Both the position numbers and the translations under genes were made by a program. A stretch of 64,000 bases of DNA from Pomacea canaliculata (taxonomy: Eukaryota > Mollusca > Gastropoda > Architaenioglossa > Ampullariidae), in contig NC_037599.1 of NCBI RefSeq assembly GCF_003073045.1, forward strand, positions 17,338,055 to 17,402,054, in the 5' to 3' direction. The notes under the pieces are model-generated. The model was given only the letters and a program-made list of their open reading frames with translations. It was not told the DNA's origin and made no database searches. Shown one piece after another: positions 11,663-21,999 of the stretch. The stretch's first letter is position 1. The number at the start of each line of letters is the position of its first letter.

Positions 11663-13500
11663 GGACATCCGCCATACAGATCCACGGCTTGCTTCACTCT
11701 TCGCCAAACTTGATGTTTCAGATCAAGTTTCAGGGCGCTATTCGTTGTACTGGGAGCTAGTAGCTCGAACAGCGGGGGTAGGGTATTTTTTTAACCCACA
11801 GCCTAAAGAAAGAGGTTATGTAGTAATTTTAAAAGGGTTGTAAAATTGCCCACAGTTTGGGTCTAGTGTGGCTTATTGACAAGCCAGAGACCATTTATGC
11901 AAGAAATCGGGACACACGGTCATTGCAGTCTACTTTGTATCATTGATTCTTTGTTACTAAGCGGACACATTTCAGTTAATTTTTCCGTGTGTATTATTGT
12001 TAATAAAATATAAATACATTACAAACGTGCGTTTGTCTAAGATCTCAACAGTATTGTCCACATCTGTTCTAAGATAATTTGTGTCGGACAGAGGGATTTA
12101 GCTTCTTTTTGTGATCAACAAACGGGAAAGCTTCACGCACTTTGTCTATACCTGAACATGTACTAAGGAGAGAATTTATATTATTAAGCTCAGGTAGATG
12201 CTATTTCATGCCAACATGCAAAAGTAACAGACACCTGAAATCGTTTGTGCTATCTGCGGTCCAGCTGCTCGACCTCAGATGAAATATCAGTGGAGTGTGT
12301 CTGTGGTGTTGTAGATGAGCACATGATTATTCTTGATGCAAGTTGTTGTTTGTTTTATAGTATATATTTAAATACTATTTGCCTTCCCTTCACATGCTAA
12401 TGTACATCTTAACGCTGCACCTTGCAATGAATTTGTTCTACTTTTATTTTTAACTTACTGAGGCTAGAGCACCTTCTTATGTTTAAATTGCCCACTGGGA
12501 CCAATAAAGTTGATCACTGTAAACTCCTGTAATTTGTTTAATTTGATAGACGGTTAAGTTCAAGTATTGTATTTTTATATTAATTATTCTTAGAAGTGAC
12601 TGCTGATAATGACTACAAATATTACTAAAAATATCAAAATAATTTAATTTTCTTTCTCATTTAGCTGCATGCGTTTAAGCTCCTGGTACGTTTGAATTTC
12701 AATTCCTTTTTAGCTGTTTCGAGCACGCACATCAATGGTGCCCTTATACTGTTGCTTTTAGCATTGTGCTGGATAAGGATACGACTGATACTGTGATTGT
12801 GTCACCTTTGTACACCAGAAGGATGTAGAAGGCGTTAATGTTGTGTACCTGGTACTTGACCTCTAAGGTTTTCTTTACCATCATAGTTTTACCAGTTCGT
12901 GCCTTTGTATAGCTGGTATAGGAGGAAGATCTATTCGTTTAACTGAAAGTCCAAAACTTGTTTTTACTGTATGACTGGGTAACAATCGACTTTGAAATGT
13001 TTTGAAATGTTAATCCACTGGCGTTTGTTGCCATTATCTTTAGGATTTCCTAAATGAGTACAAACTCCATCTAAATGTCCAAGAGAACATTCAGCAACAA
13101 CACATTACGTTAAGGTTCGCATGGGATTCAGGTTAAGCACACGACATTATTTTTAGAAATACTTTCCTTCCGTCACTTCCTGCTTTGCGGACAAATCCAG
13201 AAAAGCTTTAGTAACATATTTCTCTTGCCTCTTCGTCATAAAATACCGCCAGGACCGTTTTCGTGATACTACTCTATTTCCAGGGATTTACGCTGGGCGC
13301 TTGCTCTGTCTTTTAAATCAGTGTGGAACGATTTGTTACTGCCTTTCTGGAAATGTCAGTTCTAAAGCTTTTGTTGTTAGAATGGTCAGCTAAATCAGTT
13401 TGTAAATTCTTCTTACTTTCATTATTTAGTTATGTTTGATTGTTATTTATATCTTTTTATCTTTCTATTGTTTATTCTTCTTTTGAATTTTACCTTAACT
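11663..13500. other. Intergenic AT-rich sequence, no gene
   Basis: No open frame of note and no recognisable repeat, except one arm of an inverted repeat at about 12751-12820. Confidence 0.5.
12751..12820 (+). repeat. Inverted-repeat arm upstream of gene A
   Basis: The stretch around ctggataaggatacgactga is found in reverse complement at about 20286-20360 with flanking similarity (cttttag before, tgtgtcac and accagaa after). The two arms bracket gene A with 7.5 kb between them. Confidence 0.55.
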
Positions 13501-13526
13501 TGCTTTTTAAGAACCGTAGATGCAGT

Positions 13527-13766
13527 TTGTCACAAGACATATTTCGGTAACCATAGAGGTCATGAGTTCACACGACGATAGTGTTATGCGTCATAAATCA
13601 CTTAAAACCGTCAGCTTTCCGACGTGAGACAGAAAAAGCGTCAAATGTTGACGTCACAGAATATTAACGTAAGAAACTGCAGCATGAGAGTTGGTACGTA
13701 GAAAAAACGGAAGACATTGTAGTGTGGAGCGATGCGACATTGCTATCGAGACTTGTAATCGACAGA
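13527..13766 (+). promoter_or_regulatory. Conserved upstream region of gene A with palindromic CRE
   Basis: About 200 bp before the start codon is conserved with the regions before genes B and C. It contains TGACGTCA at 13649-13656, a perfect cAMP-response/ATF-CREB type palindrome, followed in all three by cagaatattaacg. No TATA box was seen. The region probably covers the core promoter and 5' UTR. Confidence 0.6.
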
Positions 13767-16700
13767 ATGTTGTTGTTTCTTTTCTTTCCATTTTCTGTCT
13801 TGGGCCAACTCAAAGATCCTACGAACAGAGCCGAGTATGTTCTCTTTCTACAAAAAGAATACGATGCCGCCGAACGTTGGAATTATCCGTACATAGCAGC
13901 GAGCAAAGTCGAAAAGGGAATCCATGAAAACATTCCAAATATTTTAAGAGACAAGAACATAGGCACGTGTAGAACGCCCGGCCAAACAGACTGTATAGCA
14001 GCCGGCCAGTACTTCCTGACAAACGGTAGTATCTACATGTGGGTGTCGCACTACACTTTTGACTACCCCAGCAATGTAGATGCTCGGACTGCATTCAAGG
14101 CAACAAACGTGTACTTGCTGAACACCCAGACGAACAACAGGACAGACTGTAATGCCACCTATGTGGAATACTACCACAACACCGTCAGCTTTACGTGTTA
14201 CAACGTCGATGAGCGCCGGGACAAAGTCAGCCTTTGTATTGAGTACCCTGCTTTTACCAGTGTGTGTGAAATGGAAGTTTACGCTTGTCCTTATGGCGCC
14301 ACGGGACGCTACTGCAATGAAAAATGTGAGTGTGCCAGGTGGAACCTCGACGCAAAGGATTACAAACGCTATAATGAGAAAAATGCACTTCCGCTCCTCA
14401 AAAATCCGGAATGGGAGACGATGAACTGCGACAAATTTGGCCGCTGCAAATACTTCTGCACAGATGCTGCAAGCAACAAAAAGTATTTATCAGATTACCA
14501 AGACTTCAACAGCCTTGTCACTTGGTACAAAACCTACCAAGGGCCACGACCAGGGGGACCATTTCGCACATGTAAAGGAAAAGGATTCTTAACCACACCT
14601 CGAGACGAAGTCCTCGCTGCGAAATTCCAGATAATAGAACCTGACAGATACGTCATCATGGATTATAATTTTTACAGTCCCGACGCTTACCTGATGACCC
14701 ACAAATTTCTATCGCCTATGGTCAGCCTAATCAATGTCCAATACGTCACGAGTGACTTTGACTACTTCGGTGTAAAAGATGTCTCCAAGTACGCACTAGA
14801 AACAAGTTACAGCCTCACCTACAAGGTGGGTTTAGAAGACAACAAATTCATTCAGCTCGAATTTAAGTTTTCCAAAGCCAGGGTGATCGGGCAGATATTT
14901 GCCAAATTTCTAAACGCAACATTGTACGGCTTTCTAGATATATATTTGGATGGCAAACTGTGCATTGCGTGGACAGGCTTTGCGTTCAGGAACGAGACAG
15001 AAGTCGTTTTCAGAGAAGAACTATGTAAAAAGCGTGTTCAAAACCTAACGGTCATTGTTATAAGTGGTTACAACACGTATCTGACAAATCTTTACGCATT
15101 AGAATGCAAAGATGGCTACTTCGGAAACGACTGCCAAAAGAAATGCAACTGCAATGGTACTAATGAAATATGTGACAAGGAGACTGGTGAGTGCGAATCC
15201 GGGTGTGCAAAAGGGTTTAGCGGACTTGACTGCTTAAGTAGATGCCCGGCGGTCTGTCTTGACGATCTGTGTGACTGGCAGTCAGGGCAGTGCACCACTG
15301 GCTGTAAGAATAACATGAAGCCGCCATTTTGTAATTCGACGGTTTGTGCACAAGGAACTTACGGAGACTTTTGCTTAAACTGTGGACAGTGCTTGAATGC
15401 CACATCTCAACAAACTTGCAATGAAACAACGGGCGAATGTGAAAAAGGCTGCAAAGAGGGCTTTGAAGGAACTACTTGCACCAAGATGTGTGACGATTAC
15501 TGCAGCGATACATGCAAAAACTGCTTGGGAGGAGTACACAACTGTGATCTCCCACACGGCGTATGCTCTCAGGGATGTGTTAATGGTTTATGGCTTCCAC
15601 CTGAATGTCGTAAAAAAAATTCTATTCTATGTCCGGAAGGAACTTACGGAGTAAACTGCACTCGCGAGTGCGGTCGCTGCCTGGAAAGGCCTGGTAGCCC
15701 AACTGCAGGGTGTGACGCGGAGAATGGGTCGTGTGCAAACGCTAACGCTTGCGAAGCTGGCTGGACGGGAGTTAGGTGCCACAAAGCTTGCTCGCCTGGC
15801 ACCTATGGAAGTGCGTGTTTAGGAGTTTGCGGAACTTGTTCCAACGGCTCAACGTGCAGCAGCGTGAGCGGACACTGCCCTGCAGGCTGCCCAAAACTGC
15901 GTTCGGGAACAGCTTGTCAAACGCCATGTCCCACGTGCGCATCGCAGTCTTGCACTGGGTGCCAAGGGTCGTTTAGCCAATGCCTGTTGCCTGCCGGAAC
16001 ATGCCTGGCTGGGTGCGCCGCTGGCTGGCTGGGTGCTGAGTGTCGTTACAAGTGTCCCGCTGGAACGCATGGGGCGAACTGCACCCGAGACTGCGGACAC
16101 TGCCTGCACAACGGCACGCACGAGCAGACGACGTGTGATGCCGACACGGGGAATGTCCACAAGCACATGTGTGTCAGGACGGCTGGACTGGCAAAAAGTG
16201 CGACAAGCAGTGCGCTGCAGGAACATTTGGAGCCAGGTGCGCGGGCTATGTGGGAGCTGTGCAAAGGCGGTCAAATGTGCAGCGCTGCAGACGGCACGTG
16301 CGCACAGGGGTGTGCTGCGCGTTATACTGGAAGGACTGCCGAACGGGGTGCGCATCATGCACGGGCGCCTCTTGCATTCACTGCAAAGGATCGCACGGCC
16401 AGTGTTTGCTGCCGCAAGGAACGTGTCAGAAGGCTGCCTGCCGGCTGGTTTGGAGGAGAGTGCCGGCTTCCTTGTCCGCCGGGAACATACGGCGTGAACT
16501 GCTCTCGCGAGTGCGGTCGCTGCCTGGAAACGCCTGGTAGCCCAACTGCAGGGTGTGACGCGGAGAATGGGTCGTGTGCAAACGCTAACGCTTGCGAAGC
16601 TGGCTGGACGGGAGTTAGGTGCCACAAAGCTTGCTCGCCTGGCACCTATGGAAGTGCGTGTTTAGGAGTTTGCGGAACTTGTTCCAACGGCTCAACGTGC

Positions 16701-19320
16701 AGCAGCGTGAGCGGACACTGCCCTGCAGGCTGCCCAAAACTGCGTTCGGGAACAGCTTGTCAAACGCCATGTCCCACGTGCGCGTCGCAGTCTTGCACTG
16801 GGTGCCAAGGGTCGTTTAGCCAATGCCTGTTGCCTGCCGGAACATGCCTGGCTGGGTGCGCCGCTGGCTGGCTGGGTGCTGAGTGTCGTTACAAGTGTCC
16901 CGCTGGAACGCATGGGGCGAACTGCACCCGAGACTGCGGACACTGCCTGCACAACGGCACGCACGAGCAGACGACGTGTGATGCCGACACCGGGGAATGT
17001 CCACAAGCACATGTGTGTCAGGACGGCTGGACTGGCAAAAAGTGCGACAAGCAGTGCGCTGCAGGAACATTTGGAGCCAGGTGCGCGGGGCTATGCGGGA
17101 GCTGTGCAAAGGGCGGTCAAATGTGCAGCGCTGCAGACGGCACGTGCGCACAGGGGTGTGCTGCGCGTTATACTGGGAAGGACTGCCGAACGGGGTGCGC
17201 ATCATGCACGGGCGCCTCTTGCATTCACTGCAAAGGATCGCACGGCCAGTGTTTGCTGCCGCAAGGAACGTGTCAAGAAGGCTGCCTGCCCGGCTGGTTT
17301 GGAGGAGAGTGCCGGCTTCCTTGTCCGCCGGGAACATACGGAGTGAACTGCTCTCGCGAGTGCGGTCGCTGCCTGGAAACGCCTGGTAGCCCAACTGCAG
17401 GGTGTGACGCGGAGAATGGGTCGTGTGCAAACGCTAACGCTTGCGAAGCTGGCTGGACGGGAGTTAGGTGCCACAAAGCTTGCTCGCCTGGCACCTATGG
17501 AAGTGCGTGCTTAGGAGTTTGCGGAACTTGTTCCAACGGCTCAACGTGCAGCAGCGTGAGCGGACACTGCCCTGCAGGCTGCCCAAAACTGCGTTCGGGA
17601 ACAGCTTGTCAAACGCCATGTCCCACGTGCGCGTCGCAGTCTTGCACTGGGTGCCAAGGGTCGTTTAGCCAATGCCTGTTGCCTGCCGGAACATGCCTGG
17701 CTGGGTGCGCCGCTGGCTGGCTGGGTGCTGAGTGTCGTTACAAGTGTCCCGCTGGAACGCATGGGGCGAACTGCACCCGAGACTGCGGACACTGCCTGCA
17801 CAACGGCACGCACGAGCAGACGACGTGTGATGCCGACACCGGGGAATGTCCACAAGCACATGTGTGTCAGGACGGCTGGACTGGCAAAAAGTGCGACAAG
17901 CAGTGCGCTGCAGGAACATTTGGTAGTAGATGTAACTTAACATGTGGTTACTGTTTGGGAGGAAATGGTAGCTGTAATAATTTTGATGGTTCCTGTACGT
18001 ACGGTTGCATTTCCGGATACGCTGGATTAAAATGTTTAAATGAGAACAAGTTTAAAATTACGGACAGTTGCGCTAAATGTATTGGTTCTGTTAGAAATTG
18101 TCTTCTGCCATCGGGGACATGTATAGACGGTTGTGAAAATCATTGGTATGGCGACGACTGTCGGCAGACCAATGTAACATGTATGTTTTGTAAAGGAGGA
18201 TTATCTCGCTGTGATCGTCTTAACCTTAAATGTATGGATGGTTGTCTTCCTGGATGGATGAACGACATTTGCTCCGTCCCATGTTCTGAAGGTACTTTTG
18301 GTCCTAACTGCAATGAAACGTGTAGCCCAAATTGTTACTATGCATTCAAGTGTCGTAGGACAAACGGTAACTGCAAATATGGATGCGCTGCTGGCTTTCA
18401 AGGATTACATTGTAACTCGACGTGTGATCCAGGTTTTTATGGGTCGGAGTGCATTAATCGATGTGGATTTTGTGGAAACCGCAGTATTTGCCATCACGTC
18501 AGTGGTTTTTGTCCTACTGGAGTTGGTTGTCTGGCCGGTTATCTTGGTGCGAAATGTAAAACGCTCTGTCCTGTAGGTACATTCGGTGACAACTGCAGTG
18601 TAGCCTGCGGTAGTTGTGATGGGCAGTGCAACTGGGAAGATGGGGCATGTCAGTTTGGATGCTTACCTGGATGGAAAGGCAAACAGTGCAATAATTCTTG
18701 TGATGCTGGCTCGTTCGGTCGCGATTGTAGTGAGAAGTGCGGATATTGCAATAACATGTCTTTGTGCGATCCTTTGGATGGGTTTTGTCCCAAAGTGTAT
18801 CCCAGGTTTTGTGCCACCTTATTGCAAAGAGCCATGTAAGCTTCCGCTTTGTGGCACTCCCTGCCCCCTGGGCATGTGGGGACTAAACTGCGACAACAAG
18901 TGTGGACGCTGCTCTGGCAGATACTGCAGTAGGATCAACGGCTCATGCACTTATGGATGTGAGGCTGGAGCTACGGGACCCAACTGTGAGGAAAACTGTA
19001 CACGCGGTTTTTATGGTGAGAACTGTGTAGACGAGTGTGGCAGATGTAACGTAACCAACAGCAGCACCTTTGTCTGCGATCCGGTGTCTGGAAGATGCCC
19101 ATCGGGCTGCGAAAGTGGATGGGTGGGTGAAAACTGTCGAGATGACATTCTAGTGAAAGAAGGCACCATCGTGCATGCGGAAGATTTATACAACTTCAGA
19201 CGTGATTTTCTCATCGCAGGCTTTGTGATCACGTGCATTTTCTTTGTATCTGTTATTGCGTTTATCCTGTGGAGATGGTCACAGCCCAAGCCAGATTTCT
19301 TTGACAAATACGACTTTTAG
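13767..19320 (+). CDS. Gene A: giant multi-EGF type I membrane protein
   Basis: About 1,850 residues in one apparent coding exon. The start is the ATG at 13767; the in-frame codon upstream at 13722 is GTG, and ATG is conserved here in all three paralogues. A short signal peptide (LLFLFFPFSVLG) is followed by a Cys-poor region of about 450 residues, apparently two beta-rich modules each ending in an EGF-like CPYGATGRYC or CKDGYFGNDC. Four or so EGF modules follow, then 2.7 copies of a 283-aa array unit, then a C-terminal EGF block. A single transmembrane helix (19206-19272, IAGFVITCIFFVSVIAF) and a 15-residue tail ending DKYDF complete it. EGF modules are the CxxGxYGxxC laminin-like type of MEGF10/Draper and SREC scavenger receptors, but the tail lacks NPxY and ITAM motifs. 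One frameshift occurs at 18789-18794, and two compensated frameshift tracts lie at 16147-16266 and 16330-16442. Likely a cell-surface binding or adhesion receptor; the ligand is unknown. Confidence 0.85.
15630..17923 (+). repeat. In-gene array A: 2.7 units of 849 bp
   Basis: Units begin at 15630, 16473 and 17322 with CPxGTYGVNC. Spacing is 843 then 849 bp. The 6-bp shortfall of unit 1 is exactly six single-base deletions. Each 283-aa unit holds six EGF-like modules in two homologous halves of about 142 aa. The third unit stops at GTFG (17923), where the sequence switches abruptly to AT-rich, diverged EGF modules. Confidence 0.9.
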
Positions 19321-20285
19321 CTAGGTTGTACGGTATGATGTGAAACTATCGCCGTGATAACTTGTACTTCAACAATCGTAGATTTATAGGACGGAGTGGA
19401 CTTCTGGGAAGTTCCTTCTGACGATATCAGGTGTATTGGACCTTTCTTTTCTGCCCAGTGCCTGCACTTTTAATGTGTAAAGTTATCGTTTTGTCTAATT
19501 ACGTATTTAGTGCACTAACATGCAAATGAACATTTAGCTTTTGATATTGAAACTCTTCGATTGATAGTGGTGTGAGGTGTTTAAAAAATATATAAAAGCA
19601 TTTTAGCTGTGATTTTGTTTCTTTGCTTTTCATGTGTAATAGTTTTGGTATTATATTAGTTACTTTTTCAGCTTTTCATTCTTGAACGACGATTGCTTTG
19701 CAAAACTCGCTGAAAATAGAACACAACGTATCACGAAAACATATTTCGGTGGTATTTTATAGCGAAGAGGTACGAGAAATATTTTATTAATGTTCTTTTC
19801 TTAATTACGCTTGGATTTTTCGAGAAGACACAAGTGACGAAAGGGTATTATTTTTACAAATAGCGTCGTCTGCACGAATCCGAAAAAAAATGGCATACTC
19901 TGTAAAAGAAAACAGACCTGCAGAAATCAATATGCTGTTGCTGAGTGTTCTCCGACGCTCAAATGGAGTTTTCTACTCATTTAGGAAATGCTAAAAGATA
20001 ATGACAACAAATGCCACTGGATTAACTTTGTTCAAAGATGTGTGTATATATATATGCACACATCTCTGCTTTCTTCAAACGTGCCGTGCGAACTTCCTCG
20101 TCACACCGCAATCAAGAATTTTCTCAAAATATTTCAAAATCGCTTGCTATCCAGTCACGTACAGGACAAACAAGTCTTGCACTTTCAGTAAAACAAAGAT
20201 ATTTTCCTACAGCAGTGCCAACTACGCAAAAGCACAAGCTGTTAAAACTGTGATTGCTCGTAAAAAGGTCAACCACCAGCGTTCT
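19321..20285 (+). other. 3' flank of gene A, conserved with gene B
   Basis: Blocks after the stop match the region after gene B (42,037-43,230): gggacggagtggacttct-like sequence at about 19390 and 42110, the block at 19730-19850 versus 42810-42930, and catttaggaaatgct at 19978 and 43060. This marks the 3' UTR and downstream part of the duplicated segment. No clear AATAAA was found. Confidence 0.6.
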
Positions 20286-20360
20286 GGTCTAAAAATAACA
20301 TCGTGACACAGTGACAAACACACATCATCAGTCGTATCCTTATCCAGCAAAATACTAAAA
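20286..20360 (-). repeat. Inverted-repeat arm downstream of gene A
   Basis: Reverse complement of the arm at about 12751-12820. A shorter related piece, atcgtatccttatccagca, lies at 43229-43247 after gene B. Confidence 0.55.
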
Positions 20361-21635
20361 GGAGCCGACAGGCACAACAGTTTACAATACATTAACATAT
20401 TCTCATCCTCTAAAACATTAAGACCAAACATATTGGGAAGAACAGGAAGAGCTAGAGCAACAAAACATGGACTTTGCAACACAGAAACTGACCTGAATTT
20501 TTCAGCCATTTTCTGGAGCATATCACTTACGTGCCGGTGGATTTGCAAAAGATCTTGTCTTTTATTTCAGCATGAAGTTCAGACGTAAATTGAGGAAAAG
20601 ACCTCTCAATATTCTGTTCAAAGAGAAATGTGTGTCGTATGACCAGATAAATTGTTTCACTTCGCATCTTAAATTTCCTACCACTTAATCTATGTGAAGA
20701 ATGTTTTCCATGTTATCCGTGAACTCTTTAAACACTTGAAACTGATGTGTGCTTGGCATTATGAGAACTCTTTCCACTGAAGCATACTGTTATAAGGTCA
20801 GTAGCTGCTAGTGCAGTTCACCAGAAAGTTTTCAGGTGAATTTGCCTTGACAACCGCTGTACAACTTTACCTGCAGTTTATAGGCTACACAATCTGCAAT
20901 TAAAAGAGGACATTTGATTCTGCCAGCTGCACATGAAAGTCTGGTCCATAAGACATGGGTTGTGATATCAGCCCCACTGAAGTCACTGCACATGTAGGAG
21001 GTAGCCTAAACTAGAGGATATATTTAGCATATATTTAGCATATATTTAGCATATATTTACCTGATCTTCTGGACCCAAGCTTTGCACCTATGGATAAAGA
21101 AGCATTCAACTGTAAGAGGAAGTGATACAATATACTATATGCATGAAGTCAAAAACAAAGATAGGAAAAAACTAAACCTTTACATTAAGGAAACAAAAAC
21201 AAAACCAAGCATTGTGAACTGTGAAACAGCTGCTTGACCACCAACTAATAACCTCTCCCTCAAACTCTGTACAATTTTTCTTCTTCCATTTAAAAACTTT
21301 TCATTCTTTTACATTTTTTTTTATATTACAGTACATACAGTACAAACACTTAAAAACAAGTGTCAATTTACATAACTATAACATAACACTAAAATATAGT
21401 CTCACTTTCTTCCTGTCTCTTGCACACTTTCTTTTTGTCTCTCTATCACACACATGTGCATAAACAAGCAAAGAAACCTACAGTTTCACTTACACTCCCC
21501 TCCTCCTCACTGATACATTATCTTGTAAAAAATGCACAAAGATAAAAATCATTAAACAATCATTACATACAGAAGTACATCAGGTTCATCTTATCTGGCA
21601 TTTTTATACAGACATCATGTTATAACCCTGGCATT
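20361..21635. other. Intergenic sequence, no gene
   Basis: No coding signal was recognised. A minus-strand open frame at 20222-20548 matches nothing I know. A small tandem repeat lies at 21017-21060. Confidence 0.45.
21017..21060. repeat. Short tandem repeat, 11-bp unit
   Basis: Four consecutive copies of atatatttagc, the last one imperfect. Confidence 0.85.
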
Positions 21636-21639
21636 AAAA

Positions 21640-21880
21640 GATTATATTCCAGAAGTTTTTAACAATAATACAATCAAAGAACAAGTGCTCTATACTTTCC
21701 TTTGACTATGCACAGAAAGTGCAAAGATTCAATCAAATCTTGTTTTATGTTATATAATAAGTGTTTGTAGCTAACACACAGTGAAGGATATGGTACTGAA
21801 ACAACTGGAGTTTTGTATCTGTTGTAACAGTAAAGGGATATGCTCTGCACATTTGTGTTTCCATTGACAGTCTGGAAAAG
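21640..21880 (-). mobile_element. LINE 3'-end relic with zinc-finger RT tail
   Basis: The minus strand reads TDTKLQLFQYHILHCVLATN (about 21840-21770) and then LCTFCA, a stop, SKESIEHLFFDC and VKNFWNI (about 21730-21640). This is the C-x2-C...H-x4-C zinc-binding motif that ends many LINE reverse transcriptases. Stops within it show it is dead. Confidence 0.75.
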
Positions 21881-21999
21881 ATATTTTCCATTTTTAATGC
21901 ATATAGGAGGCGTCTGTGAGCCTAAGAGTTTACTGTGTACGTCTTCTGTGCCTTTGTATGTTTAGTTATGTCTAACAGTGGTGCATAGCATATAGTGTC

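Noticed and set aside
13722..13766. Longer N-terminus for gene A starting upstream of the conserved ATG
   Set aside because: The codon at 13722 is GTG and no in-frame ATG occurs before 13767. The ATG at 13767 is conserved at 27149 and 49803 and opens directly into the signal peptide.
15849..16625. Long minus-strand and off-frame open frames throughout the arrays (also 32576-33427, 57344-57721 and many others)
   Set aside because: The GC-rich repeat is poor in stop codons in all frames, and the same shadow frames recur in every unit. Only the EGF frame has conserved cysteines and domain sense.
19195..19225. Possible splice acceptor (ttttctcatcgcag) before the transmembrane segment of gene A
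   Set aside because: The reading frame runs straight through and the encoded helix needs these codons. No matching donor improves the protein.
20222..20548. 108-codon minus-strand frame overlapping the inverted repeat
   Set aside because: No known motif. It overlaps non-coding sequence duplicated after gene B, where the frame is not kept.
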